Shown here piece by piece: positions 11,586 through 23,859 of a stretch of DNA of 64,000 nt; position 1 is the first letter of the stretch, and the number at the start of each line of letters is the position of its first letter. Position numbers and translations under genes: made by a program. Source of the stretch: Lumbricus terrestris (Eukaryota > Annelida > Clitellata > Crassiclitellata > Lumbricidae); contig OX457051.1 in the NCBI GenBank assembly GCA_949752735.1, forward strand, positions 1,172,501 to 1,236,500, in the 5' to 3' direction. The notes under the pieces are model-generated. The model saw only the letters and a list, made by a program, of their open reading frames with translations. It had not been told where the DNA came from and made no database searches.

Positions 11586-11825
11586 AGTTACTAGTTACCT
11601 CTTGCTTTCTACGCCAGCGTGTTATCCATTAATCTAGCGCCCCCCACCCCCATTCGCTGCTATAGGGTTTTCACCATTTCACCCTTTGTGACAATTATGG
11701 ACTTAATTCGGGGTAGCTCTTTTGCTTTCCAGTATTGACACTTGATCGACTCTACTCATCCTGATGATCTTATTGTTTGTAAAAGGCACAAGAGCGAACT
11801 GTACCAAAATGCGCACCCCATACAT

Positions 11826-11950
11826 AGACGAATCGTCCACTTGACGAATCGTCCACTGACGAATCGTCCACTTGACGAATCGTCCACTTGACGATCCGTC
11901 CATGACGAAACATCCATGACGAATCGTCCGTTGGCGAAACGTCCGCAAAC
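11826..11950. repeat. 16-bp minisatellite (CGAATCGTCCACTTGA)
   Basis: About seven units based on CGAATCGTCCACTTGA, the last ones diverged (GAAACATCCATGAC, GAATCGTCCGTTGGC). The minus-strand open frames across it are repeat artefacts. Confidence 0.8.
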
Positions 11951-12650
11951 AAACATTTCCTAGTCCCAACAAAATTTTACAAAAATATTTTACCAACAGT
12001 TGTAGGCCTAACTGGTTGGTTGTGTTAACACTTATCACAAGAGGTCTCTGCCCATTGACGCCACTGTACATAGATTCTAAAAGTACAGATTATAGGGACT
12101 GTACACGAGGGTATACGCGGGTATAGACCGTATAGCCTACAGCGTGTGCTCACCTCACAAGGAGTTCATTAAGTTGATTTTAAGCAAATTATCGTTATTG
12201 CAAAAAAGAGTTTTGCGAATAATTATTTCTAGAGCTCCTCTGGCTGCTTTACTGGCCCAGTATTTCCCAAAACCAGATTCTTAGCTTTTGTCAGATAGAG
12301 AAGATTGGGGTATGCGAGTTCCTTTATAGCTCTAACAACAACCTCCTACCTAACGTCACACCGTTGTTTAACCCAAAAGGTCTCTGACTTGCACCGATAT
12401 AATTATGCTATACCTTAGGTCACACCATAGCTTACAGGTGCGTTTCAGGTGTCGTAGATTTTTGAGTCCCTCAATTCAGAACTCGCTTCCTCTTGACCTC
12501 AAAGAAACACCAAATCTAAAAAATATGCTGTGATCACTGATCACATTAAATCAATAAGAGGTAAACTAAGTTTTTGGTTGCTTAACTGGCTATCAGTAAA
12601 AAAGTCTGCCAGTACAGAGTTAAATTGCATGATATTGCACCATGGGCGCC
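11951..12650. other. Non-coding stretch, no gene seen
   Basis: Mixed AT-rich DNA. Bases 12180-12520 translate in fragments that faintly resemble a LINE 3' end, but no conserved block could be secured. Nothing is called. Confidence 0.2.
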
Positions 12651-12656
12651 CGCACA

Positions 12657-12972
12657 CAAGGCCGCAGCTAGAGGAGTGTTTTGGGTGTTTGAACACTCCC
12701 CTTCCGCCAAATGAAATGATGCAAAAATTAAATATTGCATTTATAGTACTAGCACATGATGTAGGAACTACAGTGTGTAATGTAATTTCGAGTAGAAAAT
12801 AGTCGAAAATCGAGAAAAATGGTGTTTTTGCATCGCCGTAAAAGGGTTAGAAACACAGGCGATAACTGAAAAAGGTCTAAGAAAATGTCGCCTCCAAAAA
12901 CGTCGCCTACTAACCTCAAAATTCACGGTCGAAAAAACACCCCTCCGAAATAAAATCCTGGCTACGGCCCTG
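12657..12972. mobile_element. Possible MITE with imperfect TIRs
   Basis: The left end CAAGGCCGCAGCTAGA resembles the complement of the right end, CAGGGCCGTAGCCAGG (12 of 16 positions). The interior is AT-rich and non-coding. No clear target duplication was found, so the boundaries are tentative. Confidence 0.35.
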
Positions 12973-13255
12973 CCGGGCCGCACATAGGGGCAAAGGGGGT
13001 TCAAATAGTTAGCAAGTATGTGAAGGAGGCCCTAATAGGCTAGGCCATGCTTATTGCGAAACATGAATTCACCAGTTTGAAATATTCATATTTAATCTAG
13101 TGTTAAAATACCGGTGAGGAGAAAAAGTTGGGCTGTATGACACTAGTAATAACATTAAGTAATGAGTCTAATGGTCATTTTCTTCAAAATAATAAAACAT
13201 GTAAGTCTCGAGGCACAATTCGCGGCCCAGACAAATTGCAATATGCTAAATATGG

Positions 13256-13480
13256 GTAGATTAATGAGTAATTATAGGTTGGTTAATATGTGAGATTAAT
13301 GAGCTGGCCTAATTAGGTTTATATTAATGAGTAATTACAGACCGGTCAATAGGTGAGATTCATGAGCAGGCCTAATTAGGTTTAGATTAATGAGTAATTA
13401 CAGACCGGTCAATAGGTGAGATTCATGAGCAATTAGGATTAAATAAATTAGTAATTTTTATAGGTTGGTTAATAGGTGAG
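13256..13480. repeat. Tandem repeat, about 65-bp unit, ~3 copies
   Basis: The unit contains ATTAATGAGTAATTACAG, CGGTCAATAGGTGAGATT and CATGAGCAGGCCTAATTAGG. The first and last copies are diverged. Non-coding. Confidence 0.75.
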
Positions 13481-14044
13481 TTGGCAACTTATGTGAGATA
13501 CGAGATAAAATATATTTTTGGCCAGATAATAGATATTTCAGAAAATGTGTTCCTTCCAGCAAGTTCCAGGTTTGATTCTGATCGCCAACTACACCAAGAA
13601 AGTTTACTTTATTAATTTGGGAATGGGTACATCGTCAATGGGGTGCTTGCGTAATTATCATTTTTCTGTGAGAATAAGAAGAATATAGGATGTTTTACAT
13701 AAATGCCAAGAAAGCATAGGCCTATTTGCTTTAAACCAGTCACCCACGAGGGGTAATTCAAGATTTACAATTTGAATCCGCTAGTACAGAATCTATGGTG
13801 GTCAATGGAAAATCTAATACTCTACCGCCATAAACTGTGGCAAATTAAAGATGCTACAATTTGAAAATCAGTTCCAAAACAAGTAAGAAATTTATGTAGC
13901 GGATTTTAATGGAATAATAATCAGCTTAAGTTCGTTTTGGAAAGCTAAATGCAATGCAAAACCTAATTATGCTAAACGTTATTGGTAGACCTTACTGACA
14001 ATGCAAAGTATGCATTAGAGCGGAATGAACAGAATCGGCGTTTC
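13481..14044. other. Non-coding stretch, no gene seen
   Basis: AT-rich sequence with no convincing open frame, repeat relation or RNA gene. Confidence 0.2.
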
Positions 14045-14290
14045 AAATGAACGCGACATTCGTTCAATGGCTGCAATTAGATGTCTACGTTATGTTTTGC
14101 CGACTGACGTCATGCCATTCAATTACTGGACGAAATTCTTAGCGGTCGGCAGACCATCAGAGCATGCACGTGCATGTTACACAAGGTGAAAACTGAATTG
14201 TATTAGGTCTACTCAAATATCTTCGTCCATCCATGTCTTCTCATTCAAAGTTTCTGTCATCGGGCGGTCAAAACGCCTCTGCCACCATCA
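14045..14290. repeat. Dispersed repeat, family A copy 2
   Basis: Matches 8907-9150 and 62290-62500 (TGGACGAAATTCTTAGCGG, CGGCAGACCATCAGAGCATG). Followed by an (AT)n run at 14317-14356. Confidence 0.5.
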
Positions 14291-14564
14291 ATATAATCAA
14301 TACTGGGCTTAATAATTATATATATATATATATATATATATAAATATATATATATAACTGTGTGTGCTTACGTCATACTCCAAGTCCAAAGCATCTGTTC
14401 AGGTCTTGCTCTCGCTGTCATTGCCACCAACTTCCCTCCTCGTCTGCAGCTGTAGCTCTCACTTCTTGTCAATCATGACATCTCTCACAGAAAGAAAGAA
14501 AGCTATTCTACCGTGCAGCTGTCTGTCTCATGCAGCAACCGATATGGATCTCGTTTCTTCCTCT

Positions 14565-14752
14565 TATGCAATATCTCTTCGATTGTTTCCTCTTCTGTCC
14601 AGCCAAAACCTCTCCATCATATGTCCATTCTTCTTCTTTTCGTTCTCTAACCTTTGGCAGGTTCGAATGTTTGACGTCTCCATTCTTCTCTGTTCTGTGC
14701 TTTTTTTCAGCTTCTGATAACCGTCTTTCATCATCCAGCCCAACAGTCTTGT
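14565..14752 (-). pseudogene. RTE-type LINE C-terminal relic
   Basis: On the minus strand the frame reads KTRLLGWMMKDGYQKLKK and EQRRMETSNIRTCQRLENE, the terminal block of RTE-type polymerases (compare LLDWMMADGYQ at 10300). It is cut at its 5' side, and the hAT element at 14762 begins right beside it. Confidence 0.5.
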
Positions 14753-14761
14753 CTTGGTAAT

Positions 14762-16036
14762 CTGGGCCGGATTAACAAATGTGGGGCCCTGTTCGGTAAA
14801 ACTGTGGGGGTCCAAACCTTACAGAAGCACGACAAAATGACTCACAACACATGTTATATTCAACGAATCAACATTCGTCTATTATTAATTCATTACTTAT
14901 ATTATTTTTAACACTAACAGGTCTTTTAATGGTGTTAAACAACCGATACATATTTTACGGTTGAAGAATATTAAAGTGATTCATGGTCAGTAATTCTTCT
15001 GACCAACTCACAGCACTCGTGCAAGCAAACAGTGCAGAAGCGATTTTATGCCCCAAATAAATTCTTGGCTATGAAAATTTCTGGTAGACATGCGGCAGAA
15101 TAACGGCCAGGCAAATGGTTCTTACCAGGGCATTTGGCCTGATTTGTCCTGCTGTGCATGGCCCCCACACTGTTTACAAACTAAAATATATTTTCGCGGT
15201 TATGCCAGTAGTAGACCCTGGCTCAAGTTCCATCCTGCTTATGTGAGTTTTCACCCCGGTGTATGTCTCTCTGGACAGCCTTTCAATGCGCTCAGCTGCT
15301 CGTGGAGAATTCCTTGTTCTTTTTTCGAGTGTTGTGACCTTGCAACGACGAGCATTCTCGGCAGTTGGCACAGTTATCTGGAATAGCCTCCCCGTGGCTC
15401 TAGCTCTCGCTTCCCGTGACTCTGCCGACTCTTTCTTTCGTCTTCTCAACTTTTCTTTTTGACAACGCCTGCGTTGGGAGCACCTTCGAGTAAAAATCTG
15501 AAGGGGCTCTATATAAATTTATGAGATTGATTGGATTCGTAAAAGTAGAGCGCGTCCTGCATGTAGGCCTACTCAATGTTATTATCATGCCATCTCATAA
15601 TGCGTAGCATACCACTGGAGTTCCGATCAGGCGATGTATTAAATGTTTAAATAAGTAAAAAAAAGTAAAACTCTTACTAGCATTTCTGACTGATTTTAAG
15701 ATCAATCTGCCTGGTAATGAAAATTGCAATAAGGGGCCCACAATTTTTAAATAAGCATAAAATGTGTAACTCTTACTAGCATTTCTGACTGATTTTATGA
15801 GATCAGTCTGCCCGGCAATGAAAATTGCAATAAGGGCCCGTACATGTGCAAAAGTTGCGGAATGCTGAAGTCACTAGTTTTCGAATAATTTGACAAGTTT
15901 TCATTCATTCATTTTAAACTCCGTTTACTATTATTGTTAGCAATGACGAAAAAATTCCTATTGCATGTGTGGGGCCCCCTAAAGTGTGGGACCCCTGTTC
16001 GGCCGAACATGTCGAACTTGCCTTAATCCGGCCCTG
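14762..16036. mobile_element. Non-autonomous hAT element with LINE insertion
   Basis: The ends CTGGGCCGGATTAA (14762) and TTAATCCGGCCCTG (to 16036) form 14-bp TIRs with one mismatch. Flanks TTGGTAAT (14754-14761) and TTGTTAAT (16037-16044) are an 8-bp target duplication with one change, as expected for hAT. Both sub-ends carry GTGGGGCCC and CTGTTCGG. No transposase frame is present. A LINE 3' fragment lies inside at 15235-15525, and a direct repeat (TCTTACTAGCATTTCTGACT) occurs at about 15670 and 15770. Confidence 0.75.
15235..15525 (+). pseudogene. L2-like LINE 3' fragment
   Basis: Codes for the terminal block SMRSAARGEFLVLFSS, RRAFSAVGTVIWNSLPVAL and FRLLNFSF, then a 3' tail GGGAGCACC ... 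GGGGCTCTATATAAAT. It is 5'-truncated and nested within the hAT element. Confidence 0.7.
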
Positions 16037-16113
16037 TTGTTAATACTAGTATCTGCTTATTTAGATTGTCCGACATTCAGTTTGATGCATATATATGGTT
16101 ATAATTCATTCAG

Positions 16114-16274
16114 GTCCTCAAACGCAAAGCTTCGCTTCCAAGCGGTATCCGCCTGCGTTGTATTTCGGGTTAGACGACGACAACAACAGCACACTGGACT
16201 TTCCAGAGATGGGTTCAGATTGGTTTCAGATCTACCACGCCATGGCAGTAATACCGGAAGATTGGATGATCGAG
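16114..16274 (+). pseudogene. Orphan duplicate of DEG/ENaC exon 2
   Basis: Open in phase with AG before and GT after: 53 codons including YPPALYFGLDDDNNSTLDF and [19 protein letters not shown]. It matches exon 2 of the channel gene (27050-27207) closely, with one extra Asn codon. The similarity runs into flanking introns, about 16037-16390 against 26970-27330. No matching first or third exon was found nearby, so it looks like a partial duplicate. It could instead be an exon of an upstream paralogue broken by transposons. Confidence 0.7.
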
Positions 16275-16392
16275 GTAAGACCATGACTCACAGCATCTAC
16301 AGTTGTAGGCCTATTATAGCACTGAATTGCATTTTATTACTTTTTATAAACTGAACTAACATGACTTGCCATTGCGCCATGTACATCACTTA

Positions 16393-16875
16393 AACCCGGG
16401 AAAAGATACCTTTTACACGGTAAAATGACTGAATCTGGGTCTTCTTGAGTGGCCTAGCCTAGCCCCCTGATAAACTCCGTCCATGTGCCTTGCCCTGATT
16501 GGCTTCTAGTGGCGCTCTAGAAATTTAGAGATTGTGATACGGGGATAAGGAGATAATTGAAGGCTTGTTGGCGTGCAGCGCATGGAGCCATCGGTCAGTG
16601 CTTGTGCGTACCGGAGAACCGCTATAAGGCAGTGAACGTTGGGAGCTTAGAGGAGAGTCGGTGAGAGAGAGTGACAGATGCTCTGCTGTGGCGCTGCTTA
16701 GAGAATTGCACTTAAGTTGCGTTGTGCCATATCACTGTGTGGCATTGATTTTAAGGAATACTGGCATCATTTACAAACATAATTATGTGTGTGTGTGTTG
16801 TTCAGAACATTTCAATTTGTTAAATTTATATCTCAGAAATTGAGACTGCGTTGGCTGAGCAAGCACCACTGCAAG
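16393..16875 (+). repeat. Dispersed repeat, family C copy 2 (uninterrupted)
   Basis: Second copy of the repeat at 10930-11585, without the 111-bp insertion. Non-coding. Confidence 0.65.
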
Positions 16876-17254
16876 ATCATTTAAACAAGAATTCGGAAAC
16901 CAGCAAACGTACCTGATCGGTAAGTTCTCTTTAAAATGACACTATTTGTTTCGTGTCGAAGGGTTTTTGTGGAATGGCAGCGACCGTCTTGAAGAGAATG
17001 ATAGATTCTTGTTATGAATATATAATTATATATATATACATATATTCGTTTAATGACAAAACCAAGTGACACACCGCACAAATAGACATAGGAAATAAAA
17101 TTTAAAAAAATATTGAAAATGTCATCTTTAGCAACGGTCAGTCAGTTAGTTAGGCATATAAAAATGAGGGGGAGAAATTTTCTTCACGTCGGTATAAAAT
17201 ACGTGGGATGAAATTGCGGTCATCCTCTACTGATAGTAGTAGTATTTTTATATT

Positions 17255-17455
17255 AACCCTTGAGACTTTAGGCCCCATTTGCACTGTTGGCCTAAACTTT
17301 TTATCTGATTTAGGCCGCATACTAACACTGTCTTCTGGTGATCTGAGAGAGACCTGTTTTCTGTTGCAACGCCTCTCTGTAATTGTCCAGCGTTTCAACT
17401 CGGTGGCCTTTCGAGGCACTTTAGCTGAGCCAGATCCAGAGGAGTTTTAATTACT
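17255..17455 (+). pseudogene. REL-type LINE, 3' end copy
   Basis: Encodes the terminal block ETLGPICTVGLNFLSDLGR ... LQRLSVIVQRFNSVAFRGT and a stop, matching ESLGPINRAGREFLVELGR in the copy at 19353-20945. Followed by about 100 bp and then (AAT)n. Confidence 0.7.
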
Positions 17456-17563
17456 GGTTCTTTTATCGTCCTTTAAATCAATAGTTACTACTTCGTTCGT
17501 TTACTGTAGGTCTACCTTATATCTCGTACGCTGTTTGTTGAAGATAATAAAGAGATAAAAATA

Positions 17564-17565
<2 letters not shown>

Positions 17566-17599
<34 letters not shown>

Positions 17600-17629
17600 T
17601 ATAATAATAATAATAATAACAATAATAAC

Positions 17630-17676
<47 letters not shown>

Positions 17677-17700
17677 ATTCATTCATTCATTCATTCATTT
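17566..17700. repeat. (AAT)n microsatellite plus (CATT)n
   Basis: About 105 bp of (AAT)n with a few AAC changes, then ATTC repeats. The ATTC run is the (GAAT)n tail of the minus-strand LINE next to it. Confidence 0.95.
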
Positions 17701-19318
17701 CGAGGATTTATATAGTGCCCGTTCAAGAAACCTACTCAGAGGCGCTCCCAGCCCAGCCACAGCTAAAAAATAGGATTTGAGATACTTAAAAAATGCAGAG
17801 GAATTTAGCCTAGGCATAAGTCGCAAGGTTAGTGGGAGGCCATTCCAGATAGCGGGACCCACAACAGAAAAGGCTCGGCGCTGTCTCATAGAAGTGCGAG
17901 TTCGCGGCACCAAAAGCTCACCCGTTGCCGCCGAGCGAAGAGCTCGACGGGCTGCAAGGTCTGAGACAGGTCGACAAAGGCTAGACAAGTAGGACGGAGC
18001 ACAAGAAAGACGGCATCGCCAAACAAGTGCAGCAACTCGGTAGGAGATGCGCAGTGAAACAGGGAGCCAGTGAAGAACGTCACGCATATACATGTAAGCA
18101 GAGACGGGGGCATATTTAGGAATGCGGCCAATGAGGCGAGCAGCCGAACGAAGAACTCGTTCAAGGCGCCCAATTAGTCCAAGTGGCAGACCCACAAGTA
18201 CCGAACTGCAGTAATCAATTCTACTAGTGACAAGGCATGCACAAGAGTCATAATAGCACTATGAGAGAGGGATCTTGAGACAACTCGGAGTTGACGAAGC
18301 TGGTAGTAGCAACTACGAGTGACCAAATTGATAGGCTTTGAGAAATTGAGCTCTTGATCCAAAGTAATTCCAAGATCTCGCACTGTGAGAGAGAATGAGA
18401 TATCAGGGAAAGTTGCTGTTATTAAGTGCAGGTCAATGGATGCCAATTGCCTGCCAGTACCAAACCAGATGAACTGAGTTTTAGATGGATTTAGTAGCAA
18501 ACGATTAGATGCCATCCATGATGAGAGAGCATCAATGGCATTGGACATTAAAGACACAGTGGACAATGCATCAGCAGCAAAGCAGTGAGCATAAGCCTGC
18601 ACGTCATCAGCATAGAGTTGGTGCAGGAGACCACATGCAGACAACAAGGAACTAATACCAGCTGTATAGAGGACATACAGTAAAGGGCCCAACACTGAAC
18701 CCTGAGGCACACCAAAAGGGGCTGAGACCCAACCCGACCTAGAGGCACCCAAAACCACACAGTTAGTGCGCCCAGACAGAAAAGAACGAAGCCATTCTAA
18801 GGGAGCACCAGTCAAGCCAAAGGAAACAGAGAGACGATGTAGTAAGATAGAATGGTCAACAGCATCAAAAGCGGCACTAACATCAAATAGAGCTAAAAGT
18901 GTGACCTGACCACGGTCTATGGCGCCATACAAATCAGACAATAGGCGGACCAAAAGAGTTTCAGTAGAATGATTTCTACGAAAACCTGACTGTTGAGAGG
19001 GGAGTAACCCATGCATGTCCAAATATGCAATTAATTGGTTTGCAACAATGCGTTCTAAAATTTTCGATAAAAAAGTAACATTGGCAATTGGTCCGTAGTT
19101 GCCTGGATCACTTGGGTCCAGACCGTCTCGTTTCAGAACAGGAAGCAGGATTGATTGTTTCTGAGAAGGTGGAAGATGAGTTTCCTGGATAGACCGGTTG
19201 CAGAGCGTAGTGAGGAAGGGCAGAAAGTCGTCTATGAGTTCTTGAATGATAAATGTAGGTACAACATCCAACTCGCACGTTTTCGGCGCAGATGCTAGAA
19301 TTAGTTTTCGTAACTCTA
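17700..19318 (-). pseudogene. L2/CR1-like LINE, reverse transcriptase to 3' end
   Basis: Best copy of the L2-like family in the window. On the minus strand it codes for SKILERIVANQLIAYL, GFRRNHSTETLLVRLLSDL, LFDVSAAFDAVDHSILLHRL, FGVPQGSVLGPLLYVLYTA and the catalytic QLYADDVQAYAHC. One frame change near 18180 leads into the tail block LERVLRSAARLIGRIPKY and FSVVGPAIWNGLPLTLRL. The 3' UTR ends GGGAGCGCCTCTGAGTAG ... CACTATATAAAT and a (GAAT)n tail. The 5' part is missing and the break abuts (TAA)n at 19319. The endonuclease domain is absent. It cannot move by itself but may represent the source family for SINE mobilisation. Confidence 0.85.
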
Positions 19319-19352
19319 GTAATAATAATAATAATAACAATAATAATAACTC

Positions 19353-20945
19353 CCTGCTTCAGTTTGGGCACTTCGTGGTGAAGTCACAGATGGGTCCGCA
19401 GCAAGGAGATCCTTTGGGTCCCTTGCTGTTCTGCCTGCCGCTGCAGCCTACCCTCCGATCGCTGCGCTCTCAATTTAGGCTGGGGTTCCTAGATGATCTC
19501 TCGCTCGGTGGAACAATCGAAGAGGTGCGACAAGACCTTGCCAAGATTAGGGAACTGGAGGTATCACTCGGTATTCACCTGAACAGACAGAAATGTGAGT
19601 ACTCATCGGAGGCTGAGCTCACGGGTGAAGAATTTGAGGGCTTTCAACGGATGAGCAGTGACTCTTCTTGGTGCCCCACTGTTCAAGGGCAGGCCATTGG
19701 ATGAGGCGCTCCTCAAACACAGCGACTCGTTGGCCCGGGCGGTGAGTGACCTGGCCTGCCTCCAGGCACAGGCGGCACTGATGATGCTGCGCTCATGTTT
19801 TGGAGCGGCGAAGCTTATGTATCTTCTTCGAGCAGCACAGTGTTGGGGTCATCCTATACTTGAGAAAATGGATAGCCTACCCAGATGAGAGATGGACTAG
19901 AAGAGATCCTTAACATCAAGCTCAGCGAAATTCAATGGAAGCAGGCCACACTCCCGATCAAAGACGGAGGAACCGGGGTCAGACTTGTGTCGATGCTGAC
20001 ATCTTCAGCTTACTTAGCGTCAGCTGCGTCGACCAAGTCGATCGTTGCAACCGTGCTCAATTCGGAGGAGTGGAGCGATGCCTTCTTGGAAGAAGTCATG
20101 GAGGCCCGCAGAACAACGTTACCGGGTGGACTTGAGCCGACCTTCACCTGTCAGAAGGTCTGGGACAGACCCCTCATAGAGATTGACAAGGCGGCAGTGT
20201 GGTCTTCTAACAACGACCCACTCAACCAGGCGAGGCTGGGCGCAGTTACATCGCCCCATGCCGGAAATTGGCTTCTGACTGTACCAGTGATCTCCTGCGG
20301 GCTAGGCCTGAGCAACGAGGCCGTGAGGTTGGCGATTGGCCTTCGGCTGGGCCTCGACCTCTGCTCGCCGCATCAGTGCCACCAGTGCGGAGAGATCGTG
20401 GATCTAGGAGGTCATCATGGACTAGTCTGCAGGCGATCGACCGGGAGACCAGCGCGTCATTTCGCAGTCAATGACATTATCTGGAGAGTCCTTACGAAAG
20501 CGAACATCCCAAGTTCGAAGGAACCACCGGGCCTGATTCGGAGTGACGGCAAGAGACCAGATGGAGCCACGTTGGTCCCGTGGGCGAGGGGCAAGTACGT
20601 CGCTTGGGACGCGACTACCATTCACACATGCGCTGCCTCCTACGTCCATTTGACGTCAACAGTGCCAGGAGGGGCGGCTGAACATGCCGCGAACCGGTAG
20701 CAGACCAAATATTCATCCCTCTTTGCTACTCACGAGTTCGTCCCTGTGGCCGTAGAATCGCTGGGCCCCATCAACCGCGCAGGCCGCGAGTTCTTGGTAG
20801 AGCTGGGGCGCCGAATGACCGCCGTCTCAGGTGACCCTCTGGAAACCGTGCACTTGTACCAGCAGTTAACCATTTGCACGCAAAGATTTAATGCAGTAGC
20901 ATTCAGAGTCACGTTCGCACAACGCACCGAGGACCAGGACCACTA
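19353..20945 (+). pseudogene. Restriction-like-endonuclease LINE, 5'-truncated copy
   Basis: Begins inside the polymerase (GPQQGDPLGPLLFCLPLQP, catalytic FLDDLSLGG) directly after (TAA)n. Frame changes near 19650 and 19885 and a TAG at 20698 break it. The C-terminal part has C-x2-C-x9-H-x3-C (CHQCGEIVDLGGHHGLVC) and a PD-(D/E)XK-like site (KRPDGATLVPWARGKYVAWD). This layout, polymerase then knuckle then nuclease, is that of R2/R4-type LINEs. It ends with a hairpin (CCCGAGG ... CCTCGGG, 20972-20996), TAAAAAA and (TAA)n. It is closely related to the minus-strand copy at 23887-26655. Confidence 0.8.
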
Positions 20946-20969
20946 ACGTCATAGAATAGATTCATATAT

Positions 20970-21024
20970 CCCGAGGGATCATAAATACCTCGGGTAAAAA
21001 AATAATAATAATAATAATAATAAC

Positions 21025-21115
<91 letters not shown>

Positions 21116-21185
21116 GAGGGATTATAGATACCCCGGGTAAAAAAAATAATTATAATAATAATAATAATAATGATAACAATAATGA
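20970..21185. repeat. 3' hairpins and (TAA)n tracts of the REL LINE family
   Basis: A first hairpin end at 20972-20996 is followed by (TAA)n to 21114. A second, slightly different hairpin end (GAGGGATTATAGATACCCC, 21116-21137) is followed by TAAAAAAAATAAT and more (TAA)n. Two independent insertions into one microsatellite are the simplest reading. Confidence 0.75.
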
Positions 21186-21189
21186 CAAC

Positions 21190-21854
21190 AATAGCAATAA
21201 CATGATATGTTTTATTTGCCAACCAAACAAAACCCAACAATATACAGGTGGTAATCACATTTTTTAGAGATTTGTAAGTTTACACAAAAAGGGGCCAGAT
21301 GTCCCGCAAGCCTGAGGTAATTTCTTGAGAGAGAGAAAGCATATCACGACCAACTATTTCATGGGTAAAATTGGAGATAAATTCTTGATTAAAATATGAA
21401 CAGAAGAATACTATGGAATAGACTTTAGAAACATAAAAGTCAAAAATATACATAACTTACAAACGAATAAACAAAGCCCATTTAGTGATTAGATCGATGA
21501 AACACAGGTGTTACCATAGTTTTAAAAGGCGTGTTAGACTCCTCGATGAATGTTGGTGCACAATTCCGATTTTTGAGGGAGGGCAGTGAACAAATAATTA
21601 GAATGAATGTCGTTCCATCTTCATATTCCTGATTTTTTTATTGAAACATGTCTCTTGCTGGAGCGCGCAAAAGGAGCATAACACGGCATTTTGTTTCTAT
21701 GGCAATAATTATTATTATTAACAGTATTTAGTTAAAAGAAATTGTTGTATGTTTGCAATAACATAATATTTGCAATAATAAGAGCAATAATAAGAGCAAT
21801 AATAATAATAATGATAATCTTGCTGTAACTCGAATTTGTAGATAAAAACTGAAG
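21190..21854. other. 5' flank of the DEG/ENaC gene
   Basis: AT-rich with short (AAT) runs near 21780-21810. No clear TATA box, CpG cluster or further gene was seen, and the transcription start cannot be placed. An untranslated first exon could lie here. Confidence 0.3.
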
Positions 21855-22446
21855 ATGAGTCATCCATTCACGATCGAATATATGAGGGAGGGCGAAATGG
21901 TTTCACCTGACATCGACGCACATGTTGAAAGAAAGCAAGACAATCAACATCAAGAGTCATTGGCAGACAAAGGAAAAGAGATCAATTCAAAACCTAACAT
22001 AAGTAGTTGCGAGAGTCAGTCGACGATAATCGGTGGAAGCCAGACTGATCCAGATGGAGAAGATCTGGAAGCCATGGACCAGGTGAAAGAGGAGATGAAT
22101 ATAACCATAAAGGAGGATGAAAGAGTGAGTTTCTTCAAGATCCTGAGAATGGGAATGAGACGCAGGATAAAAATCTTTGCAGAAGAAGCAACCATTGTGG
22201 GTTTGTCTTACCTGGTCAAACCATCAAACCACAAAATTGGTTCAATCATCCGTAAGGTTGTATGGACGATGCTTCTACTCTTTGGAACAGGTTTCATGAT
22301 TTACCAGATATATGACCGTATCACCTATTATCAGACATATCCAACCATCGTCGACTATCGAGTGGCTTACAACCGATCTCTGCGCTTTCCTACGGTGACC
22401 ATATGTCCAGAGTTTGTTATAAGCAAAAAAGCCATCTTGTCGCTCG
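21855..22446 (+). CDS. DEG/ENaC exon 1 (N-terminus, TM1)
   Basis: Starts at ATG 21855 and ends in phase 1 before GTAAGT. Codes for 197 residues: an acidic, Ser-rich N-terminus of about 90 residues, then [13 protein letters not shown]1 ([20 protein letters not shown]) and the post-TM1 [10 protein letters not shown]. Confidence 0.88.
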
Positions 22447-23658
22447 GTAAGTCGTGGCCATTTAAATCGAAAAAGTCATTTGAATTAGTCCATGGGCCTG
22501 TTGTTTTTTCCACCTGTATATAACTAGCCTGCAGTTGAGTGATTTGTTCTACCCCTCTCTACTTTCAATTTTAATAGTAAAATAATAATAATTAATAATA
22601 ATAATAGTAATATAATTATTATTATTTTATTGTTATTATCATTTTTATGACACTATTAACATTGATGTTAATATTGTTATCGTTATGGTTTTTTTACAAG
22701 AGGTACCTCAGATCCCTTAGGATTTCAAAAACTTATGCTAAGAGCTGTTGCTGAATGTCTAGAAATTCAGGCCTGGTATTCCGCAACACTGTTATTATTA
22801 TTATTATTATTATCATTATTATTATTATTATTATTATTTTTTTTTTAAATTATTATTATTATTATACTTATTATTATTATTATACATTCATTTATTACTT
22901 TTAACAAAAGTTCCGAAGAATAAATATCGCTAGTATAGTTCTTGGCCTTCACCACCGGTGTCGTGCATAAAAGTAGGCCTATCCCTAACTGCTATTGCGC
23001 TGTGTCGTTGTGCAGATGGACAGACGCTGGAATAGATACATAGATTCCACAGGGTCGCCCGTGGCGGCAGTCAGCCGACGACCTAGCCCCAAACGAAGTG
23101 ACTAGCGGACCGCCAGGCGGCCATCCAATTTCAATTACTAGCGGACCGCCTGTCACGTGTAACCTGTCACATGACCCGAGTCACGAGTCTTGATTCTTGA
23201 ATATTGTTACAATGGCGGCAGTTACCAAATAGTTTGTTTTATGTCGGACAAACGTTTTCTTGTTTTAATGACTTAGAAAATTGCAAAAAAAGAGTATGAA
23301 ATGAGTAACTTTTGTAACCTAACAATGCGGCATGCAAAAACGTTCCAATCCATGATGAAATATGCACCAAGGAAGGAGTTCCGTTATTAAGAAACAAGCA
23401 GAAGGGAAACGAGAAACAGAGTAAGTAACCAATCTTCATTTACATGATATTGGTTAGAGTTAGGTTAGGGCTAGGGTTAGGGTTAGTCACACGAACATTT
23501 TCTTAACAAATCCAACTTCAAATTACATAACAATTATTCGTTATTGGACGGCCGCCACTGGCGGTCCGCTAGTATTTGAAATTCGAGGGCCGCCTGGCGG
23601 TTCGCTAGTCACAGCCAATTCCAAAAGGAACTCACGACCTGACAAACTAATTGGATTA

Positions 23659-23694
<36 letters not shown>

Positions 23695-23787
23695 TTTTTT
23701 TTTTGCCCCGAGGTATTTAGGATCCCTCAGGGACTTAAATATTAATTAAGAACAGAATAAAAACATCTGGAACGGCACCTAATCGTC

Positions 23788-23859
<72 letters not shown>

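Noticed and set aside
23453..23490. True telomere or chromosome end
   Set aside because: Only a few TTAGGG-like words, inside a MITE-like element with normal DNA on both sides.
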